A model generated the notes under the pieces. The model was not told the origin of the DNA and ran no database searches. It saw nothing but the letters and a program-made list of their open reading frames with translations. Below are positions 32,633-43,600 of a DNA stretch of 64,000 nt, piece after piece; within the stretch, counting starts at the first letter, position 1, and every line of letters begins with the position of its first letter. The DNA is taken from contig JAJEKV010000060.1 in the NCBI GenBank assembly GCA_021234155.1, positions 1,762,988 to 1,826,987 on the forward strand, written 5' to 3'. Position numbers and translations under genes: made by a program. The DNA comes from Isoetes taiwanensis. Its lineage: Eukaryota > Streptophyta > Lycopodiopsida > Isoetales > Isoetaceae.

Positions 32633-35600
32633 CAAAATAGAAATAGGGGGGCGGTGCTTGAAGGCTGTGAAGCTTTTTCTATGGATTCGATCCAAGCCTG
32701 CCATATTTCTACTTACGGAGAGCCCAGCACTTACGAAGAGCCCTGATCTGGCATAGTTTTACCTGCGAGGATCCAAGGCAGCTGCCAAGATCTGGCACCT
32801 GCAAAGAGATCGAAGACATCCCTGCATTTTTGCTCGAAGAAATCCCTGCATTTTTGCTCGAAGACTTTGGCATCAGAAACCCTAAACAGAACCGGTCCAA
32901 GCCCTAAAAAAAGCACTCAAGAAAACCTGAATAGCCGGTTATGCGGAATCAAGGCACCCGAATTCCATTCCGCAATATTGGGGTTGCCACGTGTCACAAG
33001 AAAAATGTGCGCTAGGGAATATTCGCGACCTTTTTTCTACTTTGATTGGATAGATAGATAACAGTCATATTTTGCTAGTGTGGAAAAAAGGCCTTATCCT
33101 AAACCCTTATTTATGGAAATATAGGGATCAGAAAATTAGGTCTTTCGTTCGTTGCTCTACGGAATCGTTGCCGTAAAATATCGTGCCATTCCGGTGCTGC
33201 CTTTTGCATTCTCCAAAACAGCCTTGCTTTACGCTTCAAGTATAGAGGTACTTCACGCCTCAAGAATACAAGTAAATAAAAATGTTTGTTTTCCTATTGT
33301 AGATGGATGTTTTTCCAAGCGGAATGGTTGCCGGAAGTACGTAGATTGGAATGTCTTTGTCTCTTTCTGTTTTCCAACAAAAACATCTGTATCTGTACCT
33401 GTTTACAGAGATATCCCATACACAAATCTAAATCTAATGTTCTCCAGTGCACCATAAATTATTGGTCTTAGCTTGTTTCCTCTGGAGTTATGACGGTGCA
33501 TGTTGCTTTCTTGCAGATCTTGAGCCTACAGCAACCTGCTATTGCTGAAAGCTTACCAAAACTTAAGAGTGAGAGGTAAGAACTATTTCTATTCAGCCGG
33601 TTATCTTAGTGAAATAGATATCTTTCAAATTCTTTTTCCCGGACTTGAGATGCAAACCTCTTCTCTTGTGCATGGATCCCATTGCGCCACAATCTTTTAA
33701 GCTGCAATTAACTTTGATATATGTGCCTTGTCCATTTGTTCAAAACATTTCAGTGCTCAATGTGCCCTGCAAACTCACCCATCTTTGCCATACATATCAA
33801 TTGAACTGCTGCAGATATTCCTTTTTTTTGGTCTCGGCATGCATTTGCCTCTTTGCAGTGGCAATGAGATATGAAGAATAAGCAATGTTTTACACCATTA
33901 ATAACCACTTGATCAGTTACAGCTAAATTATCAGAAGACCCTTGAGGAGCAAGGTGGAGGCAACCTAGAAAGTGGCCCCTTAAAATTTAAAGAAGAATTT
34001 AGTGCATCTATTTCTCCATTGTCTTGCTGCTCCATTATTTCCAGTTCTTGGTTGGTTATTCGCATGTTCAGGAAGAAACATCTCATTTTCGTTATCCATT
34101 CTCTAAACTAGTGACTAGACGGAGTATTATAGTGCGGGAGCTTTCCAATTCCAGCAATTGCATCAAAATATGCCATGTTTAGGATCTGAGCGTTTGCTCA
34201 GTTTAATAGGATACCTCTGCATAGGCATCCTCAGAACACGTGACTAGACGGAGTGTTATAATTTGGCAGCTTCCAAAGGAGTACGGATGCAATAGAATTG
34301 ACAATTCTTTTTTAGAACAGTTCAGCCCCATCATGTCAATAGGATGAGGGATCCTTGACTGTGTCCTTGATTGGTCTTCGATTCTGGCTCTGTTGTGTAT
34401 TGTGGTAAGTATTTCCTCTGGAACTGATTATGAGATTAACATGACCGAGATCAGTGGTTTGATGTAAATTTTTTTGAAGGGGTCAAATATATCTGTGTGC
34501 ACTTTACATATCTGTATGCACCTAAATAAGATGACCTTCACATTTTAAAAACATGCAGACCCATTTATTTTAAAAACCATTCAGACCCATCTATTTTAAA
34601 AACCATTCAGCTTATATGCAGTTACAATCTTTTTCTTGACAGAAGTAGGAAGTAGGTGACGTTAGCATGGGACACTGCTCTCCATCAGTATATACAACAA
34701 TTTCATCATACATTTCCGAACTTTGTGCCAATGTCTCATTGCCATATAACTGCTGCAAATTCATTGCAGATAGATGAAGAAAGAGACCTCTAATATCTGG
34801 TCCGCCAAGGTTCTTCGTAACAATCCCACTAGATAAAAGATGTCCCCAGCTAGTGCCATTGCTGTCATACTTGAATCCCTTCTACAAAATTTAAACTGTC
34901 CAATTCTTGGCAAACGCTTCTTTATGACATGATAATTTGACACTGAACTCTTTTTACTGATCCAAACAACAATGATGCAGAGTATACTTCATATAAGTTA
35001 GACCGCTTGGCTTTCAGTTAGCTTGTTCATGCTTCAGTCTGACAGGCTTCTATACATAGCTAAAAATACATTAAAAGTGATTCCCTCAGTATCTCAGGTG
35101 CTACTACTATACATGGCTGAAAATACATTAAAAGTGATTCCTCTTGCATCTCAGGTGCTAGGTGCTGCTGGGGAAATATCCATGTCATTCCCCCTGTAAC
35201 TTTTCTGTTCCATTTGTGCACAAGTTTGGGTATGTTACTTTGTAATGAAAACCTCTTATGACAATAACACTAGTGTTTCTTTAAAACATGGGACCTCTTT
35301 GATTTGTCAATAAGGAAGCTGGTAGTTGAAAATTATGGTATATGGCTATTTGCACATTAGGAATAGATTAGCCTTAGTAGTATTGTTTTTGGATATGTTT
35401 TCGCTAAAGCAAGGTAAGATTACGGACTCCAACAAATGCAACACCAAAATGCCATATCTTCTCTCTCCCAAAAAATCGCACAAACAATGATGCAATTGAT
35501 GGCGCTACTATTACAGATCAAAATTCTTTCCTATTTCTTTTTAGGTTGGGTAAGAGTTTAGACTGCAGATCCGCAAGAAAGCAAAATGCTAAATCAATGA

Positions 35601-37361
35601 TACCTTAATGTCGTTCTTGTATCTTTATGGAAAAAATCTCTGCATGCAAATAAGAATACAGAACAAAATCTCTCACCTCTACTCTTCAAATCGTAAGCAA
35701 AACTATCGTCAATGCGGAACATGCAGAATACAGAAATTTAGGATTTTGATACTTAGTGACGTTTTTTGAAAGAACCAATTTTCTCAATTTTTTGAGTCGT
35801 GCATGTTTCTACAAGATCTAATTGGTTAGGATTGCACAAAATTAACGAAATTGATTCAGAAAATTGCACAGACAATGATCCTAAACCAACAAACATAAGC
35901 CAATTGCTTTGCGACAAGCTCTTGTCTTGATTGTTCAATAATCTTCTGTTCACCTTTATCATAGCCCTTTTAACTTGCAACAGACAACCTCTAAGCTTCT
36001 CACCGGCAACAACAAACTGGTCATAACAAAAGTAACCCTAAGTTACAGATACACAACAGCGATATTTGAGGTTTATAGCAGCAATATTAAGGCTTTTTTA
36101 CTTTCAAGATAGATAGATAGATAGACAAGATTTGTGGATTTTATAAACTATAGGAAATGGTATACGATCTTTTTGCAGGCTCCACAATGGGCCAAATAGG
36201 AAGAATTAATAGCTCATAGTTCCCAATTGTAAGAATTAGCACAAAAAACAAAAGCAGTCACAGTGCTAAAAGTTGTATAGAGGCATTTCGATGTACTATG
36301 GTCAAGGCATCTCGACCTCTTCGCCATAACTACAGAAAGGTATGAGCATCAACCTCATAGCTCATGCAGTACTAAGCGTCCCGACGTTGTTCGTGCTTAC
36401 CACAATTATTGCTATGGTCGTGAAGTCCAACAAGAGCTACTCCTCTAGAATATGAAGAACGTGCCCGAAATTTACTTGGAAGAATCGGCTTTTCTGAGAC
36501 AGGCTACCAGTTCGAATAGAAGCTCTTCTTGATCCATCTTCTTCCCTCACTCATAGTACTATAGGGGCTATTCACATTTTCCTTGGGGATATACTACCAC
36601 AACCATGAGGCATCAACCGAGGAATTTTAAGCGAAGACATCCATGTATGTACTAAGAAAAATAATTGGCATCTTCCTACAAGCGAGCTACTATAAAGAAT
36701 CAATCAAGAGCACTTACATCATCATAGTTACTTGCACTCCATATCAACAACTGCTCCACCATTTTCATTATGGCAAGAGTAGCACAAGTCCTGCACCAGG
36801 TTCCTTGGACTAGCCAAAATGATGAAGACACATGCTTTTTACAATCAGAAGTACTGTCCGGAAAGCCACAAGTTTCTCAATATAGGGGATATAGAAAATG
36901 AATACCAACTTATGACATAAGGCATGCCAGATTTCAAAAGCCATATAACTGGTGCCAGATGCATTTTTAAGTTGTGAGGTGCATTTGTTGCGTATATCAT
37001 TATTTGTATTGGACGCAATAGCTTCACATTGTGCAGAGGCTCAAAGCTTCATGTTACACCTCTTTGCTAGTTTTTTTTAAAACTTTATTAGAAAAAAATA
37101 TTGGCAATATAGAAGTTATGTTGGGCCGCGAATCAATGAAGGGTTTGTAACATACGTATTAATGAAGCTTTGTGACATAATAGACTATTTGTGTGTATGA
37201 AATGAATCTTAATAAGCTTGTAAAGATCACAAAGAGAACCTCTTATTAGGATCTCTGAAGCTAATAAAATCAAACTTTCAAGCAGAAAGCTTTTGCAGGT
37301 ATCGAGTATTTTCCATATCACCTTAGCTTAAAGTGGAAAGAAAATTTAAAGACACATCAGC
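32633..37361. other. Long region without a recognised gene; exon-like pieces and small repeats
   Basis: Exon-like segments with good splice signals occur at 33517-33575 (ILSLQQPAIAESLPKLKSER) and from 33923 (LNYQKTLEEQGGGNLESGPL), but they do not join in frame and I cannot assign them. Small duplications: GTGACTAGACGGAGT near 34110 and 34240; a 23-base unit with TTTTAAAAACCATTCAGACC near 34540-34615; a 65-base unit with AATACATTAAAAGTGATTCC near 35065 and 35125. A (GATA)n run is at 36108-36125. CCCTGCATTTTTGCTCGAAG is doubled at 32820-32865. Confidence 0.4.
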
Positions 37362-37845
37362 ATGGAGGAATCCAAAGAATCTGGCGAATGTTGTTCTATT
37401 GAAAGCAATGAAGAAACCTGCCGAAACATAGCAATTGAATCAAAAGGAAAAACCAAATCAGGTTGTAGAGAAAGAGTCTGCGAGCGATTGCAGACTGCTC
37501 ATTCCAAACGAAAACAACAATATAAGGACTTTGGCATCCCAGTAGTAAGTATTTATTGCAAAACTCCAATTCCACCATTGTTTATGGTGTTAATGATCAA
37601 TGCAGTTACTAAATTGCAGAGCGGCTATTGAGGAACAGAGCCCACCTCGTTGTTTCGGCTGGATTGACGAAAAAGCTTGGGAGGATCCTAGGGCCACCAA
37701 AAAGATGAAGAGCCAACGAGGACCTGAGAAAAGAAGAGCATTTTTAATGTCCACTCAAGAAGAGGCAAATTTGCTTACTCATTCTCCTTCATTTGAAACT
37801 ATTAGAATTTTCCTTTTTTTTCCTTTATGTAGCATCGCTTTCTGA
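37362..37845 (+). CDS. Exon-like reading frames upstream of the zinc-knuckle exon
   Basis: ATG at 37362 gives MEESKESGECCSIESNEETC, then KSGCRERVCERLQTAHSKRK, ending at a strong donor GTA|GTAAGT (37544). A second open block after TTGCAG (37619) reads IEEQSPPRCFGWIDEKAWED. The two do not join in frame as drawn. A further block near 38139-38260 (HHIAPEPYERTLRPIDSYSY) may be another exon. The function is unknown; it is probably the 5' part of the zinc-knuckle gene. Confidence 0.3.
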
Positions 37846-38451
37846 TAAATCTTTAACGCGAAGAGGAAGCCAAAGGAATGAGATATATGTTTGTGTGACA
37901 CAGACTCCATCACAGAATGAGATCTAGGGTTATATGGAGACTATGAAAGACCTAAACTTGTAAGAGATATAGTAAATAAGGGAACAAATTAACAATAGAA
38001 TAGAATAGAAACAAAAAAATAATGCATTATATATCTGACATAGAGCTAATATATCTGACAAGTAGTTCTATCTAATATATGGCTTTCTAAGTCTTAAAGG
38101 TGACTTCTGCACTATGTATATCTACTTCATGTAGGGCAATGGGCATCATATTGCTCCTGAGCCCTACGAAAGGACATTGCGACCTATTGATTCCTACTCT
38201 TATATCAGTGCTATTGGTTCCATATATACTCATTGTGATTATTTGGGACGATGTTGAGCGTTTATGCGAAGATGTTATGAGGATCCCACTTTAACATATT
38301 AACATAGGCTATGCATACTTCCATTTCCTAGCTATTGGTACCCCTAGTATTGTCTATTAACTTATCTGTCTAGTGACGCCCCTGCTAACAAGCACCCCTA
38401 GTTGGCATCTTCAACATAAATACTCATTAACTAAGTCGTTAATGTTTACAG

Positions 38452-39291
38452 GCAATACATCCGGACGGTAACATTTGTACATCATCGACAACACCTATTG
38501 GAGTGATAAGAGCAACAGAAGAGAAGAAACAAAGCACATCTGGAAGGAAAACATTAGATAACCACCATACTACGGAAGCAAGACATGAGCTAGGGGAGAT
38601 AACATCAACTTCGGAAGGGGTTGATGGAAACGCACAACTAACCATCATAGCAAGAGGAGTAGAAAGAATGCAAAATGTGGGTCTAACTATAGAAGCACTA
38701 ACTAATGCACAAGTCAAAAAGTGTCGAAAGGAGGGGTTATGCTTCCACTGTGGAAAGCAAGGCCATAGGATACACCAATGTCGAAATTGGCTAACGCCAT
38801 GCATTGAAGGACATGATGGGACATATATACCTCATACGACTCCTACAACCACTAGGGAATCTGTAAGAAAGGAAAAAGAAATAAAGTGCCAAAAAGACGA
38901 GCAATGCAAAAAGCAAAAGCAAAAGCAACCGAGAAAATCACAAACTCTACACATTTTGACAAAGGAAGAGAGAGACAAACGTATTAGTGAAGGACAATGT
39001 TTCAATTGTTCAAGGCCAGGTCACAAGAGTTATGAGTGCCCAACTAGATTAGCATTAGATATCCAACGGAGCACCACAGATAATACGGTACGACTAGTGG
39101 AGAGACACAAAGAATTATGTTATACGGAAACAATGTCATGCTTAAAAAGAATCTCCCACGAGAAGTGCAAATTGAAGAGACTATGTTTTGTATGCAAAGA
39201 ACCAGGACATGTGGCTCGTAATTGCTCCAAGAATTCCAAGAATATCATATCATTTTCGCAAGAAACTAGTCCGAGAGGTTCACCTTTATAG
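38452..39291 (+). CDS. Three-CCHC zinc-knuckle protein (last exon)
   Basis: The exon starts after TTTACAG at 38451 and is open without an ATG from the first base (AIHPDGNICTSSTTPIGVIR) to the stop at 39289-39291. It contains three CCHC knuckles: CFHCGKQGHRIHQC, CFNCSRPGHKSYEC and CFVCKEPGHVARNC. Lys/Gln-rich linkers (KKQKQKQPRKSQ) separate them. Such knuckles bind single-stranded nucleic acid and occur in gag and LINE ORF1 proteins and in host RNA-binding proteins. A run of 27 A follows 40 bases after the stop. No RT is linked to it, so a domesticated or retroposed gag/ORF1-like gene is possible. Confidence 0.6.
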   Translation, partial: AIHPDGNICTSSTTPIGVIRATEEKKQSTSGRKTLDNHHTTEARHELGEITSTSEGVDGNAQLTIIARGVERMQNVGLTIEALTNAQVKKCRKEGLCFHCGKQGHRIHQCRNWLTPCIEGHDGTYIPHTTPTTTRESVRKEKEIKCQKDEQCKKQKQKQPRKSQTLHILTKEERDKRISEGQCFNCSRPGHKSYECPTRLALDIQRSTTDNTVRLVERHKELCYTETMSCLKRISHEKCKLKRLCFVCKEPGHVARNCSKNSKNIISFSQETSPRGSPL

Positions 39292-39331
39292 TGGTGGTAT
39301 ACATCATCTGCTTTGCTGAGGTTGAAACCAC

Positions 39332-39359
39332 CAAAAAAAAAAAAAAAAAAAAAAAAAAA
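39332..39359 (+). repeat. A-run of about 27 bases downstream of the zinc-knuckle ORF
   Basis: A pure A tract starts 40 bases after the stop codon. It could be the poly(A) of a retroposed transcript. No target-site duplication was identified. Confidence 0.7.
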
Positions 39360-41783
39360 CTCATAAGTTTGCCTACCAAGAAACACTCCCCATATACAGA
39401 TTTGTATTTTCCTAAATTTTATACCCCTACCTTAGATTTGCCTGCTAATTTCTTTCTTAATTATGCTAACTATATAGCACTTATAGTCTAAAACATCATG
39501 TTCTCATATACTCCTTCCCTTAAACTACTAATAAAACTCATATGGGGCCTTATGCATACGTATGACAATACATAGTAAAAAACCCCCTACCAACCACTAA
39601 CATATTTCTTAGAGTTCAAATGATGTGAACCCCCGTTTAGAGACTAACGAGAACACAAGAAGTATGTGGCATTCCAAAATTTTGTTTAGAAAAGTGAGTG
39701 ATGAATAAGCTATGTTATTTTGAAGATGACCTAATATAGAAGAGCAAAAGTTCTTTGTAGTTATATTGTTTTATATGAACAAGAAGTAGCCCATTTTCGC
39801 CATTCTAACACAACCAGTAGCCCAGATTTTGATCATAACACTTCTTATAGGTCAATATAAGGTAGCTATGTGCCACATTCAACATATGGCATAAGCATGA
39901 TACACTCTATCGCAAAAAGTACTAATAAGGGACCATAAACCTACCTAAAAAGGTGCCCAACACAGAGTACTTGTTTAAAGTCTCCATAACTAATAGGTGT
40001 TAAATTGGGTGCATTCACTTTGGCCTACAATAGTATTGTCTTTATCTTAACCTTGAATATAAATATGGTTTTGACTTTTATTTTGAATGTTTGATTTAAT
40101 TTTTAATGAAAAAAAACAAAGAAAGAAAGAATGAATGTATTCTTATCATCCAGAAGTACCTAGTGTAGGTACTTTGGCATGTTCTAAAAGTGGTAGAGTG
40201 TAGCATGCTTATGCTTATAATGATTGACATATCTACCTTATTTTAGAAGATAACATAGGTAGCTATTGTGATGACCATAGCTGTAATGGCTTTATTGATC
40301 CATATTAATTAAAATCAAGAACTTCCTTATATAAATGGCATCAATCCAAATTGTAAAATTGACATTCTTGGGAGGGGAGGAACGACACGGATACTGGTTC
40401 TTAGTATGACTATGTTATTCAATCTTCTTACAACATTACATTTTTGTCATTGTGAACCCATCATCCCCTGTCCTAAGTTTATTTTGCCTTTCCTCTCCTC
40501 ACGACAGAATGCCATCAATGAGCACTCAAATTAGATTTCGTCCTGCATCTCTGATGATTCATGCTGGGACCCAAGCTTTGTTCATCACCACTAGTGGAAA
40601 TTAATAGGATGGCAAGAAGAAAATCAGTTAGACTTCTAAGGATTAGAAACAACCAAAAGATATTCTTTCCAATTTGGAATGCTCCTATCCGAATGCAATT
40701 CTATTCCTTCATTAGTCCAGTAGACTTTTGAAGAAATGGCCAATCACCCATTTTTTTATTTGTGCTACATTCGCAACCATAGCTAAACAATACAAAGCAC
40801 AATTCTAGTAGAGAAAATCTTTTTATGGCTATGAAGGAACCACGAAAAGGGAAAATTGGGAAAAATGGTTGTTAATCAATTCTGACCACCTATGAGTAAT
40901 TTTGATTGGACGAGAACAAATCACAAGAAAGGGATTTGAAAGCCGATCAATCATTACTAATCAACTCAAACTACCTGCAAGTACTTTTGAGCAAAAAAGG
41001 AACACAAAGAGTATACGCGACTATGGAAATCGTCTCTAGGATCTCCTTTTATGTTTTGTATAGGCTCCTTCTAGAAGCTATATAGAGAACCATAATAAGA
41101 AAAACCACACCAAAATCGCTCTACGTCGATTTGCCCTAAATCCTAAACACTAGAAGTAGTGTACTACCCTATATACATGCATGCATATATCATAAGATTG
41201 TGCCCCAATTTTGCCCCAAAAATGGTAATCATGTGAAACTATAGAGCTCAAACAATTGAAAATCCGGACCCACTCTACAACTTTTCCACATTATAGTGAC
41301 TTTTGCAAAAGTATTTACGTGATAGCATATAGGCTTATAATTTATTCTTCTCTTTGTTTTGGTGTGGCCTTTATGTTTTACTCATAGAGAGAGACTCTTC
41401 CATATAGGATTTTATGGACCACTTGATATGAAGTGAGTATCTTGACTTTTTTCTTTTGAGTTGGTCTCCAAATATCTTTGACAAAAAAGACACAACAATG
41501 AGCCTATTCACACGCACACCAACAATGGGGTATGTGGGGTCCTACCCCTATTGATCTTATGGAGATGCTCCATGATTAATAAGGTTTTATATTCATCTAC
41601 ACGATGGCTACTCTTCTATCATAGTGTGCTTTTTCCTTCATAAGCATATTAAAAGATTTTTCCTTTCAATTCTACGTCAACGTAAGTGGCTGTGAGTTCT
41701 TGTAAAATCTATGATCATTCTAGATAAGAATGGCAAATCGCTTGCCCAAAACCTGTAGAATAAGGTAATCTTACCTTGACGTC
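39360..41783. other. AT-rich region, no gene recognised
   Basis: 2.4 kb with no long ORF, no clear exon and no obvious repeat. Confidence 0.4.
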
Positions 41784-41912
41784 GTGGAGCGGGAAGGGGT
41801 CAGGCATTCTTGCCAGCCCCCTGACCTGCAGAATCCGGTCGCGCCTCAACGGCGCTCCCGGATTCTGCAGGTCAGGGGGCTGGCAAGAATGCCCTTCCCC
41901 TTCCCGTTCCAC
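41784..41912. repeat. 129-bp GC-rich near-perfect foldback
   Basis: Left arm 41784-41838 and right arm 41858-41912 are reverse complements except for a few bases. The core is CATTCTTGCCAGCCCCCTGA and CTGCAGAATCCGG. The 19-base spacer also pairs (GCGCC / GGCGC), leaving a loop of about 5 bases. Both strands show the same short ORF because of the symmetry. The surrounding DNA is AT-rich. Confidence 0.9.
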
Positions 41913-42414
41913 ATCACAAGTAGCAACGTTTATTGTTATATATACAACCATATAAATATCACATTGACGAAATGAAGACCTTTAAAGTTCAATAACTCCT
42001 TTTTATTGTGCAGATTTTGCATCACTTTCCAATGTTACCTTCTTACAATTGATCTATGTTGTTGAGGAAAAGATGGAATAAGATACACTACGTGGAGAAA
42101 ATGTTTTTCCATAGGTTTTTTACGTCATACATGGCCACCATCTTATAGAGATAGAAGACTGTCCCCTAGATGCCCAAGAAAGACTTGTACACAAAACCTC
42201 CTAATTGCTAACTTAAAGGAATAGCCATCGAACCAGAAGATAGAAATACATGTGTAGAAAATGTTCCAAAGAGAAAATAAATTACATTTTGTGGAGAAAC
42301 TGTCCCAAAGATAGAATAAAATACATTATCTAAATGTTCTAAGCTAGAATAAACTACATTATGTGGAGGATTTTAATAGATAGTACTTTCTACGTCATAC
42401 CACAGGGCCAAAAA
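41913..42414. other. AT-rich DNA with a degenerate tRNA-like repeat
   Basis: Around 42150-42240 the phrases CCCAAGAAAGACTTG and AACCTCCTAATTGCTAAC match the better-preserved repeats at 42441-42660. No gene is seen. Confidence 0.4.
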
Positions 42415-42660
42415 CTTCCTTCCTTCCTTCCTTCCTTCCTATAGGCACATATGATGGTCCTAAGTGTTCCAAGAAAGATTTAAACACAAAACCTCGCATG
42501 ATCAGCATCCTATTGGCACATATGACAGTCCTTTAAGTGTCCCAACAAAGACTTGAACACAAGACCTCGTAATTGTTAACCTACATATGACGGTCCTCTA
42601 AGTGTCCCAAGAAAGACTTGAACACAAGACCTCGTAATTGTTAACCTACAGGAATAGCCA
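42415..42660 (-). mobile_element. tRNA-like SINE repeats in tandem next to (TTCC)n
   Basis: After a (TTCC)n run (42415-42440), three related units of about 69 bases follow; the last two are nearly identical. On the minus strand each reads GAGGTCTTGTGTTCAAGTC, a good match to a Pol III B box, with an A-box-like TGGCTATTCCTGTAGGTTAA upstream. This is the layout of a tRNA-derived SINE head. Confidence 0.5.
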
Positions 42661-43282
42661 TCAAAACACACGGAGGAGAAACAAGATAATAGAAATTTTA
42701 TCAACTCTTCTTCTAGGTTTAAAATGAGACCAACCAAATGAAGGTATCAACATAAGGCATGTGCCTATGGTGGAGAAATTGTGGATACATTTTGGCAATG
42801 AGAAAGATTTCCTGCACTCCATGAAGGCAGTGGAACTTAATCCCTTCTGAAGTTGCCAGAAACATTCCATTTCAGCGGCCTTATCTAGCAATCCAACCCA
42901 ACATGGTCCTACATGCTTGAGCAGTAGATGATGTCAGAGCGCACCGTTAAGAAGGCCCATGAATGACTCAACTGCCAATGTCGACCGAGAGAATTGAATT
43001 GAATCATGTAGGTGTTAGATTTGTCTTGAGTGCAAATGGACACTGAGATCGTGTGATGGAGTCACGTTGACACATAGGAACAAGTTGGATGGCCAGAGAG
43101 CAGGCAAGGTCCAAGAACAAAATGACAACAAGAATCTAATAAGCAAAGGAAAGTGAGCCCTCAAGGGTTAAATGCAAAGGGTGTGGGGACAAGGGACTAC
43201 CTAAACCTAAACTTGACAACATACCTAACATTATAGAAAGAGGAAGAACAGAGAATCAGATCAGACAGGAGGCAGAGGCAGA
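42661..43282. other. Upstream region of the RALF gene
   Basis: No ORF of note. This region should contain the promoter and leader of the RALF gene; no unambiguous TATA box was identified. Confidence 0.4.
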
Positions 43283-43600
43283 ATGGGAAGGAAGGGGCTG
43301 CTCCTGATGTGCTTCATGTTGGCAGCCAGTTGGATTGGATCGAAAGCGCAGCTGTGCGACCGCCGAGTCGAAGATTGCGAAGGCGCGGAGGAGATTTTGC
43401 TTGCGCATATCAGCCACGGGAGGATCCTGGCCAGCACCCAGAGTTATATCAGCTATGGCTCCCTCTCTGCAGATCGGAGCCCCTGCCCTGCCGGATCTGG
43501 GGCTTCTTACTATAACAGAAATTGTAATTCTGGCTCTACTGGAAATCCTACATACAGAGACTGCTCCACTGCTACACGCTGCCAGCGTGATACCAGCTAG
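43283..43600 (+). CDS. RALF: RALF (rapid alkalinization factor) prepropeptide, 105 aa
   Basis: This is a secreted peptide hormone of plants. RALFs bind CrRLK1L receptor kinases (FERONIA family) and cell-wall LRX proteins and control extracellular pH, growth and immunity. ATG at 43283 gives a signal peptide (MGRKGLLLMCFMLAASWIGS KAQ). A short pro-region with two Cys precedes HGRILA, where the canonical subtilase site RRxL is reduced to GRIL. The mature part has the receptor-binding YISYGSL motif and four Cys (CPAG, NRNC, YRDC, ATRC) in RALF spacing with ASYYN. Length and single-exon structure are normal for the family. It is intact, with no frameshift, unlike most ORFs here. Confidence 0.93.
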   Translation: MGRKGLLLMCFMLAASWIGSKAQLCDRRVEDCEGAEEILLAHISHGRILASTQSYISYGSLSADRSPCPAGSGASYYNRNCNSGSTGNPTYRDCSTATRCQRDTS

